A stretch of 64,000 bases of DNA from Diprion similis. Its lineage: Eukaryota > Arthropoda > Insecta > Hymenoptera > Diprionidae. The position numbers and the translations under genes are program-made. The DNA lies in NCBI RefSeq assembly GCF_021155765.1, contig NC_060114.1:7688001-7752000 (forward strand). Direction: 5' to 3'. Under the pieces are notes generated by a model. The model saw only the letters and a list, made by a program, of their open reading frames with translations. It did no database searches and was not told where the DNA came from. Of this stretch, positions 23,101 through 34,533 are shown in pieces. How positions within the stretch are numbered: position 1 is the first letter of the stretch; the number at the start of each line of letters is the position of its first letter.

Positions 23101-26100
23101 TTTCGTTCCGTAAAGTGACGCTATATACGGCAGCGAACAAAGTTGGGGAATAAAGTCTTTATTCCGCAGTTTTGATGCGCAGTTCGAAGTGCGCATCCCA
23201 AACTGCCGAATAAAGTAGCTTCGTCGAACAGATTGCGACAAAACCTCACTCTTCGTTTTGCTTTTCAATGCCCATACCGTAAAAAATATTGTGTGTGTCA
23301 TGCCTGTAAACCGTTTTTTGGCTCGGATAATTTCAGTAATCGCTTCCGGCTCGCTTCCGGCTAGCTTCAGCTCGTCCAGAAATCTTTATCCTTGCCAAAA
23401 AAACAGGCGGTTTACGGGCATGCCACATAAATAGCTATTTATCGACCTGGTTAAATTGACTGTTAGAAACATTTGTGTAAAGGGAATAGATACCGTGGAT
23501 TTTAGAGGCCTTGAACCGTCGTTGGCGAGTCCTGGTCCCAATTTTAATGTCAGGTTCTCCTTGGCTTCGTGTATGGCTTGTTGCAGTTCGTCCGGTGTGT
23601 GAACATCCTTACCGTTAACCTCTAAAACTATTTCACCGACCCTCAAGAGACCCTGACGCGCCGCTGTACCACCACCCAAGATTCTCGCTATCACGAGGTT
23701 TCCTACGTCGTCGACTTGCACCGTTAGTCCCTAAAATTAAAATTGAAAATCGAAGAATGATAGACTGCAAAACCTTTGAAAACAGAAATCCACACTACAG
23801 TTCCGCTAATGCCTAGTTGATGAAAGTTTATTGTAATTTCGTGGATTTCCATTGCTTACAACTTAGATTTTCATACATCAACTTCTTATCAACACTTACC
23901 AATGGCTCGTCCTGGTTTCTTCGCAGCCCGACAACCCTAACAGCAACGGCTCTGTCATCGGCTGGCATATTGTTGGTTACAAATGATTGATCAGGCGTCG
24001 AAGTAGCTTCGCGACGTTCGGCGACAGCGTCGTGGGTTTCGAGCAGTGCTTTGAGGTGTGGGTTCTTCAAGAGCCTCGTCAATTCCTTTGCGTTTTGATC
24101 ATTCGATGATTTGAAACCGTGTACAATATCGTCAACTATGTCACACGCCTGGCAAACTGGATTCGCAATACCAGCCGGCGAGTCTTCTAGACGATCTTGG
24201 ACCTGTTGGAGCACCAGATTACAAAGATAAATAAATTCTCAAAGTATATTAGACGTTTGTTTTTTGCTGTATTATAATATATTCTTACAACGAATCTATT
24301 ATGAATCTTTTTTTTGTCATTTTCAAATTCGGTTAGGACCATTCGTGGAGCAGGAATTCGACCTGTAGAATGTGGCATCATTTTTGGAAAGTTGAATAAT
24401 TTTCTAATTCAACATGATTTCAGATTAAAGAGACTGCAAAACAAACAATAATTTTATTTCCAATTTCGGATTCGCTACGTTTGATTTAGCAGCGATTCTA
24501 AAAACTTCGAGTTATTGATTCACTATATGAAAAAGGGTGATATTTGTATTCTTTATACACATATTTCTCAACCAAAGTGCATAATAATAAAATCATACCG
24601 CAACTTATTTAAACTTGGATACTACTGTTGTTTCACAATGATAACAATGTTCAATGTAAGTATGTACGTGTTATGCTTGAATCGCGTTATTATGCGTATA
24701 ATTTGCGAAGGATGCACTGCAGACTATAATAACAATAATACTAATAATAATAATAATGATAATGAATGCGATAATATACCGACAATACCTGTTGTTGTTT
24801 GAGTTTCAATACACCTATCAGTATGGTTAATTCGTTAATTAATAAATGAAGAAGGCAGTATAAAAATAGTGACTTTTTGTCCTGTAAATATTTTTTAAAC
24901 CCTATAATTGGCTGTATTTCTACATGAAAAACAGGAAACGTCGATCTCATAGTTTTCGGATAATCAGAGCAACGTATTTTATGTTTACATGGATAAGTTC
25001 CAGGGTTTACGTCGATGCTAGTGTATAGGTACGTATGTGTATATACAGTAGTTCGCCCACGGGATCACCGTGATTAATTCTTACAAGTGACCGACATACA
25101 TCGGACAGAAACTGTACTTACTTTGTATTTTCTGTCTACTCGCGTCGATTTTTATATAAACTTTCATGATTTACGTAGACACGGCTCGGTAGAGATTTTG
25201 CAAACTTGTACGTTGTGTCAATAATTAAATTGAACAGCTATCCCGCCTGCAGCCTGTTGCGGTAAAGCGAATCTATCTTGGTACATGTACATATGGGGAA
25301 TTCCATGCGAACCCGACCAACGTCTGACCCTCACCGTTTCTGATTTTGTTTAAAAAAGTTTCTACGATTGTCACATCTCTAAAACAGTAGCCTCAATTTT
25401 TCAGATTTTTTTATTCAACTGTTCGATTTTGAAAAGGACAGTTTTTACGGTTCTTTTTGAAATCTCATAAGCTGTATTTTTAATTCCAAATATATATACA
25501 TATTATATATAAAGTTGATAAAAAATCGTTGAATGTACCAAAAATAGAAAATATATATATGTGTATTTATATGATGCATGTATACATATATACCGATTTG
25601 TGTGCAAATAAACCGCAAGTTAATTTTCCACGCATAGTGGAATTCGTTGAATAGAATAGTTATTTGATATATATATATATAACTTGCCGTTTTCACCGAA
25701 ACGCTTGGATTTTATTTCTGCAGCCGATCCATCTCGATAACGATCAAATCCAGCACACTTGAAACTTTTGAAATTTTAACATTAATAGCCTGGAAAACGG
25801 CAGGAAGTCGTTCAAACGTTGCGCTGATCACGGGCCGTGAATAATTCTCCATTATGTACACAATACCGATCAAATGTTCTACACGTACACACACATGCGT
25901 ACAGCCTCATGTCTCAAACAGTCTTGATCTAAATTCTGAACGTAGGATCTAAAGCAGCGTCTACTTGAATATTCGAAAAAATTCATCTACAAAGACCTCT
26001 CAAAAATGGAATGATGAACCACGCAGAAGCTCTTTTCGAACCAATTTCTTCAAAAACCAGTCAAATATTCGGATATACATCTGATTCATTGTGCCAGTTG

Positions 26101-29100
26101 AAAATGGAACACCGTGTACATTCAAGTCGTGACTCGACTCAGTATTTGACTCGTTCACGTCGAGAGAGTATTCGATTCAACTGCCTCGCCCACGCCTGAT
26201 GAAATACACTCTAACCAGTTCTTCAATCATACTGTTGACGACGCCATCAAAAACCTCATTGGTTTATACAAACCAAGTAACATGTTGTTTGACCGTTACT
26301 TTTACATGAAAAAAACATTTTATACTTTATATTGCTCGACAGCATGAACGGCAGTTCGCGTAACCGATGCAAATGATGACACAACGTTTACTAACAATAA
26401 GTCATACGCATAGACGCGAGTCAAGTTACTATATGTATTACTATACTACAATAACTGCTTACAAGCTACTACACTATTTATTACGAAATGCCTCCGAAGC
26501 AAAAATAAAAAAAAATGCTCTCACGGTTGTATAATGATGACTGCATTGCTTATACCAAAAGACATTTGAAACCACGCGAAGGCCACTGTGTCACTCACTG
26601 CCTATCGTCAACCATGGATACTAAATTTTCAACCTCAGTGTACGTAAAATTTCAGTGAATATTGTAAAACTAGTATGCGTGTGGTAGTAAAAGGATTCCA
26701 ATTCCGTAGGATTAGGTTTTGAAGATCCCGGAATTAAAGCAACAAAACAGAACGGAAAAAAGCCACTGTTATGGCCTGTACCAAAAGTACGATATTCACC
26801 ATACCGCTTTTCGACGCAATGGGAAATAAGCATACGGGGGAAACGCCCAGTCAACAGAAAGAGGTAACGCAAGACTTCCAGGCCGATGATTTGTGTCCCG
26901 ACGAAGAGGAAAAACACGTCAAGTAGTGGCCGTAGAGTCCGGTCGAAAATCATTTCGCATATTTTTGAAACAGCGAAAAGAAGAATAAAATGTGTATTCG
27001 TTCGCCAAGAAAAAAAATGTGATAGGCTCATCCTAATGCTTATTCAGGAAAAAAGTTCCACCTATTTTGACTAACTTGGCTCGAGTGAAAGGCATCTCGC
27101 TTTATGTTTGAGCATGGTTTGTGGCGCCGTTTAGCCTGCGACTCACCGATGATCAAAATCCAAACCGTTCTTCCAACAGGTCTACTCAGAAGATGAGGAG
27201 GCTTGACGTAGTAGTCCTTTGGTGAACACGAGTAACATACCTTGATCGGGAGTTGAACTCCCTCGACCTCAGAAGTCGGGAGATGAAGGAACTGCAGATC
27301 ACTTGTACCAGATTCGTAACGACGGAGATAACGAAAAAACTAAAGCTTATGAGTTCGTCGCGGACTGACGTGCTTCGGAGGACCGAGGTGTGCCGCTATT
27401 ACCCGCCTCTGGAATCACTTTGTTGGCTTGGCTTGGCTTGGCTTGACTTCACTTGGGGACCGTTCACAGCACACACGGCACAACGCAACGAACACAGCAG
27501 TTCCTCGCCTTCTAACTTACCGCAGAGGACAGAGAACGGTACGGAATGGAACCGAACGGAACGGGCCCCTCTGCACTACTCCTGTACGAACAGGTGTGGA
27601 GGGGAGACCAGAAACCACCAGCCATGCTACTGGCTAGGTATGCGATCCGATAACCCGCTCAGAGTTACATTTGTGTGCAACACACTCACCTCGACTTCAG
27701 CGATTCTCATTTGATCGACGAGACTTTTATTCCATCCTCCATTGTCAAGGATTCATGGATCACGAGAAGGAACCATCTTTGCAGCTGCTCAATGGTTCCA
27801 ATGATCTTCGTCATCTCTTTCGTGTGAAATACACGAAACTTCGCGTCTACAGTCTGCCATTCGAGTGGTGACTGAAGTTGACGTTAGATCTAACTGAACG
27901 AATGTTTCTTGATTTCGTCCAAAGTTGAGTAGAGAAGAATCAAACCATTTATTTAACCACTAGCTTCGATTGACTAATAATGAAATCGACACCACTCGAT
28001 TATCTTGTGGGTATGAATTTCGACACTATAGACAGACACAATTTGAATAGAAAAAAGAATTACCATTTGCGTTTCATCTTACGGATTGGTGAAAAGGCAC
28101 TCCGTGTAATCAACTGTGTGATGAAAGTTGTTCAAACACTTTGTACGCCGATTGGAATCACTGAGAATAAGCTAATGCGAATGGCATATCGCGTGAACAG
28201 CTTTCTCGGTTCCAGTAGCGGTACAACATAGAAGAAAATAAAGGGCTTGTGGGTCTAAAGTGTAACGGTTTTACTGCAATGTTTATTGCAGATATTACCC
28301 ATAGTGGCTGACCGACTAACACATTTGAGAACAGACTGAAGCAAGAAGAATGAATAATTGCGAAACTCGATTACGAGGCACTTGTACCGTTGTTCACTTT
28401 CAACTCGTCGTAGTCCGCGTAGATCAGCATGTATACACGATGTTGTAGGCAATAATTTTTGTGATATTACTGTACTACTAATTACACTCACTGTCACCTG
28501 ACTGTCTTCGTTTACGAGCCTAATAAATTTCACACGGTACGAGGAACGAACACAGTTGCGAGCATCCCTTTTCGCACAGATTTGATTCAACCACACAGAA
28601 CTCTAGGAAAAAACGATCATCGTGATCTATTTCCCTGTACCTATATGTCATATCGGGTTTCGTGCATGATAGGAGTCGAATTGCACGTCGTGGCTACACT
28701 ACCACTTCGGCAAAAAACAAAAGACCGAAGGCTTGCGCACTACTTGCTCCTACTGACCCGGCGACAATTGACTCGACGCCCATTCACCACTGACCATGGG
28801 GTATGGACCAATTATGTTGATATTGCCATGTTAGTGCGGAGAATCTTATGATTCACACCATAATTGCCAATTAACCCTGTATTCCACCTAACGAAGATCT
28901 AGACCTTTGACCCCTCGGAGGATCCTCCTAATCCACTCTCTGTCTCTTTATCATGTCTCAACACTTCCCAATCTCTGCTTATAAAACTTTTTAAACCGAC
29001 TTCGTTTGGAAACGATTCAGGGTCGACATTCCGTCAACTTTAATTATCAGCTTACAATGAAACTGCAGAGTAATTTCTGTAAATACTTGTGTGCAAGGGA

Positions 29101-30617
29101 ACATTTGATTATTAATTGAATTTAATTACCGCTATGATTGAAAACGGTGTATAAAATATAATTTTTATTTTACTTCTGATAATTATGAAGCTGGATTCTC
29201 TTGAGTTTTTTTTTTACTGTCATATGCTCAGTGCAAATCACTCCAGTCATATTAAGATGATAATTATGATCGGAGTCAAATTTCACATGAAAGTTATTAA
29301 ACTTACGTGGAATTCAATGATCAAACGATTATTGATAAGCTTTATTCACACAAGTAGTCATATTTCTACTGAATCTCTCAATTTTCGACCGAGAGTATTC
29401 AATGTCACAGTTTAGACTTTCAATAAGAGAGAAATTCACAAGAGATTTCATATAAAAAATGTTTCAACAGTAGTTGAAGTTCGATTTCTGAATCCCGCGA
29501 GATTTTGAGTCGATTATAAACTTCATAATGCGCAGACCGGCGGAACTCCGAGGCTGTTAACCCGTCTTTTCGTCATTTCTTTCCTCCTTTACCCACGCAC
29601 ACATGTCAAGCCAGGCCAAGAGGCTCGCTGCCTTACCTGGACGGAATGTGGGCTCGGCGAGAAGGTAAACATGATGTTAGGTTTGGTTTAGCTGGAGATC
29701 ACGGAGAGGGGGAATTTTTCATTATACATATTACTGTGTCTGATATGGTGGTGGGTGCCATGCTGTACGCGGATTTACATACTACGAGTTATACACACTT
29801 TCTTGCTTGCAGCTATCAAAAGATGAAACGATGCTGGATTTTATCAATACTAAAGAAGGTCCGCAAAGTAAAAAATTCTGTCATAAATTTCCTACAATTA
29901 TTACAATTTTTTTTCAAACAGAAGTGAATTAAAAGAATCGGTAGCCTCTTTACAGAGAATCAAACTTGGGAGGTAAAAATTTCAATTGAAAATTTTTAAT
30001 CGTTAATGATTATGGATAGATTCTATGATTATATCATTTTGCAAGTGTTCCAAGTCTCGATGCTGTCGTTATGATCATGATTCAATTAAAGTAAAGTTGA
30101 ATTGAATGAATGTTACGATATTTCCTTTAATTGACTTGGTTAGATGCTTGTGACATTCAAAAAAGTAGAATCAAATGATCTCTTACAATTTTTAAAACAA
30201 CCGAGCTGTTTTGATTCATCTTGTGGATCAACGACTGCTGTGATTGAATAATGTTTGTAGTCCAGTATTTCAATTCTGATTAGACCGCAATGTGGTTGTT
30301 GTATCCTAAATAACACAACTATATAATCCTTTGAAAAGTTTTGAAATTCACTATTATGAACGTGATTAGTCCAAACAATACTTTAACAAAGTTGGTGTAT
30401 TTCTGGGCAAACGAAAGCCCAGAATGTGAAAACTGCACGTCTTCTTGCACAATAAAAATCAAAATCAACCCACCTTAATCAGCGAATTGACAACTGGACT
30501 GTCGAGTAGACCCTTCAGGAAAAGTAGATCAGTGTCGTCGGCTGCGACCTGGAGTTTTCCAAGTTCCTCGATGTTGTCGCGAACGTGGTTGAAAGCGGCT
30601 GGAACAGAACCCTCCAT
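20191..30617 (-). CDS. vari: Varicose, MPP2/MPP6-type membrane-associated guanylate kinase
   Basis: Varicose is a scaffold of insect septate junctions, needed for epithelial barrier and tracheal tube structure. Seven coding exons join in frame to 581 residues: 30474-30617 ([18 protein letters not shown]), 23900-24202, 23494-23730, 22503-22977, 21647-21981, 20578-20652 and 20191-20367. Domains in order are L27 repeats (about 5-130), PDZ (about 137-215, [20 protein letters not shown]), SH3 (about 229-295, [17 protein letters not shown]...PNWWQA), a basic hook (KKKKRKMYQ) and guanylate kinase (about 358-575). The P-loop-like [13 protein letters not shown] is degenerate, as in catalytically dead MAGUKs. 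The 25-codon exon [13 protein letters not shown]...LASLYE is an insertion in the kinase fold that I know from insect varicose. The protein ends [10 protein letters not shown]. The first coding intron is 6.3 kb. Confidence 0.95.
23057..23441 (-). repeat. Family R1 copy A, ~380-bp double-palindrome repeat in a varicose intron
   Basis: This is the same sequence as at 34162-34533 and 49642-50022, inverted relative to those. It fills most of the 516-bp intron between the PDZ and SH3 exons. One end is AATAGCTATTTATGTGG (as the complement) and the other is TACGGTATGGGCATTGAAAAG-like. It is made of two side-by-side imperfect inverted repeats. It has no coding capacity. Confidence 0.85.
24203..30473 (-). 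other. Large first coding intron of varicose
   Basis: This 6.3-kb intron splits the L27 region (after LIK, before VQDRLED). It contains short microsatellites (e.g. AAT near 24740, TA near 25540 and 25670), a (GGCTT) run at 27423-27445 and one transposon-end-like sequence at 25295-25350. Open frames up to 153 codons (27253-27714, 26621-27031) show no family resemblance. Alternative promoters could lie here, but I see none I can support. Confidence 0.7.
25295..25350 (+). repeat. Diverged single end of the 32713-33507 element
   Basis: GGGGAATTCCATGCGAACCC and the following CGACCAACGTCTGACC, then TTTCTGATTTTGTTTAAAAA, parallel the left end of the element at 32713 base by base with about 20% differences. 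No opposite end was found nearby, so it is probably a truncated copy. Confidence 0.5.
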
Positions 30618-31496
30618 TGTACTAAAATACGCCAGAGTCTTGATTGTTTTTTTTTTAAGGGTGGTTTGAGGTCGCGGGAAGCGTAAAGCGTAACGCTACG
30701 TAGTAACGTGCAGCGTAACTTATCGTTAACTAAAACGTGTTACATTATACCTACTAACGTATGTATAATGTACCTAGTCTAGAAGGGTGGGTGTGAGCTA
30801 CTCTGATCCCCTGCACGGTGTCGCTACTGCGCGAAAACTGCGCGAACTCAGGCTTTGAGGAACGCGAATGAACGAAACCCAACCCTGCACACCCCATCGG
30901 GTGTGGCACGCGTATTCTAGCCCCTACAACCTTCGCTATATGTATACCGAGGGATCAATATAAGCAACCCTCCAAGCAGTGAGCCACAGGTGGTCGAATG
31001 GACGCCTCAAACTCGTGGCGACTTCTTCCGGTAGCTTTCACATTTTGTCGAGTCTTAATTCTATCCGATTCATCTTCCCTGTGACAAATTCTAATGAATT
31101 ACTGAAGTTGTTACAAAATTACCTGCAATTTTTTGATTAGAACAAAATTTTTTTTGCTTAGCATAATAACGAACCCCCTCCACCGTGGCTCATCATGTCA
31201 ATGCAACGAATTGATATTTGAAACAAAAAAGCAGTATGACGATCGAAAATAAGAAAGTTTTCTAACAAATTTTTTACTTCACTAGTAATTTTCTTGATTA
31301 ACCCCGTTAACTAACACTTTTTTACTTGGAGTAATCGAAATTTATGGTATAATATTTTTCAATCCCTTAATTTAAGCTTTTTTCTTTCCTATTTTTGGTT
31401 TCACTGTTGCAATTTAAAGATTGTTTACTTTTAATTTTTATTCACATATTTTGCCACGTTCTGACATTTTTTAATTTTTATTCTTTTCCTTTGCAG

Positions 31497-31545
<49 letters not shown>

Positions 31546-31676
31546 CGTGAATGAAAATTTCAGTTGAGATTGCGTGTTATTTTTAAAGAAAGAAAAAAAA
31601 TTAGAATCTCAATAAAAAAAAAAATAAATAAAAAACTAGGATGACTGATTGAAAATTGATACACAAAAAAGCATAC
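30618..31676. other. Region upstream of the varicose start codon
   Basis: An acceptor-like TTTTAG lies four bases before the ATG on the minus strand, so a 5' noncoding exon further up is likely. The stretch 30780-30960 is GC-richer than its surroundings and could be promoter or leader. There is no coding sequence that I can support. Confidence 0.4.
31498..31539. repeat. (TA)n microsatellite
   Basis: About 20 perfect TA units. Confidence 0.95.
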
Positions 31677-31779
31677 CGTTGTCGACTTGGTGTTGAGTTT
31701 TGGCGCCATTGACACCATCCATACTAGCCAGAAGGTGTCTGTCGTCTGGGTGTTCTTTGCGACGAAAAAGACGTACCAT
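31677..31779 (-). CDS. Candidate short coding or 5' leader exon upstream of varicose
   Basis: An ATG at 31777-31779 opens 34 codons (MVRLFRRKEHPDDRHLLASM...) ending at a good donor-like ACG|GTATGC. It lies about 1.1 kb upstream of the varicose start codon on the same strand. Joined to the acceptor-like TTTTAG before 30621 it would be out of frame with varicose, so it could be an upstream frame, an exon joined through another unseen exon, or chance. The peptide is not recognised. Confidence 0.25.
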
Positions 31780-32580
31780 AGTGTTTTTGTATATTGTACA
31801 TGCACGTTTGTATTAGAATATCGCGGTGTTTTTTTTTTTTAATTGTTTCTTAACTTTCCGTGGTTCCCAATTTTTTTTTTTTTTTTTGTTGTTTTTTTTT
31901 CTCGCGTCGTTAAGAGAACAGACTTCTTTCTAAGCTGCTATAATTATAGGCACACCTGCAAATATAGGTAACGCTGGGCTCTTTGGCAAACACGTCGACT
32001 ACCCGATCGTTAGTTTTTTGAAAATTTTTGCAACATCGAACGCTTTTGCAGTTATGCCTATTTTTAATTAATATTATTTCATATGTCATGACACGATGCA
32101 ATTTATTATATATATTTATCGGTTTGACATTTTTCCTCTTCCTATTTTCTTCGTCTTCTTGTCTCTCTCTTATTCTTTCTTTGTTAGATTGAAAGAAAAA
32201 AAAAGAAAAAACGTATTTTACCCACGTGTAACATTTACGCACTAAAATACGTTTATCCTCGCGTTCATCACACCCATAACGGTACCAGTGAAAAAGACAA
32301 CACTGTAAATAAATAATTTTGCAAACAGATTATGTATATAGTAACCGAAATTACAGGTAACTGGCCGTTGCACACCGAAGAGTGAAAAAACCAAGGGAAA
32401 AACGTTTCGAATTGCCTGCCTGCCTGCCTGCCTGCCTGCCTGCCCGCCAGCTGACTGCAACACGAGGCGTAAGCTTTCCTCTATTCATGAATACTAGTTG
32501 TGGGACTAGCGGAGTTAGGTACGTATAGTATACGCCTAGGCAACGGTCTTCGCGTAGAACTATGCTAGGTGTACATATAG

Positions 32581-32611
<31 letters not shown>

Positions 32612-32712
32612 AGTATGTGTGTGAGGTACAGTTCTAACTCGCTACCTACTTACACTCACTCTCGGTTTGCGCTGTGGTATAATGATTTAGGGTGTATGCA
32701 TTTACATATACA
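31780..32712. other. Noncoding spacer with simple repeats
   Basis: AT-rich sequence with homopolymer T runs, a (TGCC)n array at about 32415-32444 and a (TG)n run at about 32591-32612. No gene was seen. Confidence 0.5.
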
Positions 32713-33507
32713 GGGCATTCCACGCTAACTCAACCAACGTCGGATCCTGACAATTTCTGATTTTGTTCAAAAAAATATCATGCAATTGCGCCAACTCCGA
32801 ACGAATTCAAATTTTTCGATATTTGGGATTTTTTGAAAAAAGAAGAATTGAAAAAAAATTTATTGCAGACTCAATCCCACTTTCTTATGATGAAGAAAAT
32901 CATTGTTTCTAGACGTAGAATTTGCAACGGAAAAAAAAAAAAAAAAAATTGATTGATAAATAAAATAATGCGCATTTAGAGAATTGAAAGAGGAACAAAA
33001 ATGCTCATTGAAACATTTCTCCTAGAGTTATAGTTTGAGGTGTACTGCGATCCAAAGTATTCAAATTGCATAACAACCCTTTAAATTATGTCAATATTTT
33101 TTATTTTTTTTTCTTAATGCGCATCACGATGATCCAATAATGTGGCAAAAACTCCTTGAAAATTTTAGTCTGAGAGTTACGGTTTGCACGTTACCGCTGA
33201 CCAAACGTTTAACAGTGCAAATACAGAAATCTTAAAGGTCATTAGAAGTGAATGCCGACCCCCTCTGGACCTAGTCTTAAAAAGTTTTATATCCGACACA
33301 TTATTTTTGAGAATTTATTAATATTTCTAAATTAATTTTAAATTTTCCGAAATCATAAGCAAAACAAAATTACTCAAGAAAATCTAAAAAAATTCAGAGG
33401 ACTGTTTTGGAGTTTGGACAATTGCATAAAATTTGTTGAAAAAAAAAAAAAAAAAAAAAAAAAAAACAGTGACGGTCCGACGTCGGTTGAGTTGGCGTGG
33501 AATGCCC
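32713..33507. mobile_element. Non-autonomous DNA-transposon-like element with ~32-bp terminal inverted repeats
   Basis: The left end GGGCATTCCACGCTAACTCA plus ACCAACGTCGGA is matched in reverse complement at the right end (33476-33507) with two differences over about 32 bases. The 795-bp interior is AT-rich and has no transposase frame; it includes a 27-base A run near 33440. I could not identify a clean target-site duplication. A diverged single end is at 25295-25350. Confidence 0.75.
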
Positions 33508-34161
33508 CATACATACAACTTGCTTCCCTTACTCGGAGGCTTCTCTCCCTCTCCTTTTCTCTTGCGGGAAAAAGAAGATAACTTTCTAAGGACGCACACT
33601 TGCATTAGATACACACGACGTAGACGTGTGATGTATAAACGCACACTCTACTGGCTCTTCGTCTTGCTCTAAGGAACGAAGTGAAAGAAAGACGCCTAAG
33701 AGACTTATAGAAGTTGAAATATTTCGGTATTGTCTATATTAATATCTTTGAGATATGTCTACACAAATCTCTTACTGATAGACATTTTGTTTTAGATAGA
33801 CGCAATGAGAAACAATAGTTCTTACAATTATACGTCTTACGAAGGTTTCCTGAATCTCTGATATTTATCATCGAATAAATCAGAGATTTTGATAGAGACG
33901 TCTTAGAAAAAAATGTATACATCTTCAAGGTGTTTTCGAGCTTTGAAAGAAATTGATAAGAGCTTGAATCAATCTGTTTTTGTTTCTCTCTCCTAGTCTG
34001 AAAAAAGATGCAGTCAAACACATCCGAAATTTTTTCTTGTGTTTGTTTGGAAGCTCAAGAAATGAAACGTTAAAATCTATCGACACCCGGGTATCTTCCA
34101 AAACTTTTGAAACAGACGTTTAAAAGACGGATTCCCATACGCGTCTTCACAAAATATTGAT

Positions 34162-34533
34162 AATAGCTATTTATGTGACATGCCCGTAAACCGACTGTTC
34201 TTTTGGCAAGGATAAAGTTTTCAGGACGAGCTGAAGGCGAGCCGGAAGCGAGTACTAAAATTATCCGAGGCAAAAAACGGTTTACGGGCATGCCACATAG
34301 AATATTTTTTACGGTATGGGCATTGAAAAGCAAAACGAAGAGTGAGGTTATGTCGCGATCTGTTCGACGAAGCTACTTTATTCGGCAGTTTAGGATGCGC
34401 ACTTCGAACTGCGCATCAAAACTGCGGAATAAAGACTTTATTCCACAACTTTGTTCGCTGCCGTATAAAACGTCACTTTACGGAATGAAAACTGCCACAA
34501 AAAGTGAACTTTTCAATGCCCATACCGTAAAAA
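34162..34533 (+). repeat. Family R1 copy B, ~380-bp double-palindrome repeat
   Basis: This intergenic copy is in the same orientation as copy C. The first palindrome runs from GTGACATGCCCGTAAACCG to CGGTTTACGGGCATGCCACA; the second from TACGGTATGGGCATTGAAAAG to CTTTTCAATGCCCATACCGTA. The two terminal repeats share the core ATGCCC.TA..CCG, so the two halves may be related. Confidence 0.85.

Noticed and set aside
26621-27031. 136-codon minus-strand frame in the large varicose intron
   Set aside because: Hydrophobic, but with no recognisable motif, no splice context and on intron-like sequence; likely chance.
27253-27714. 153-codon frame in the varicose intron
   Set aside because: It overlaps a GGCTT simple repeat and mixed-composition sequence; no domain seen.
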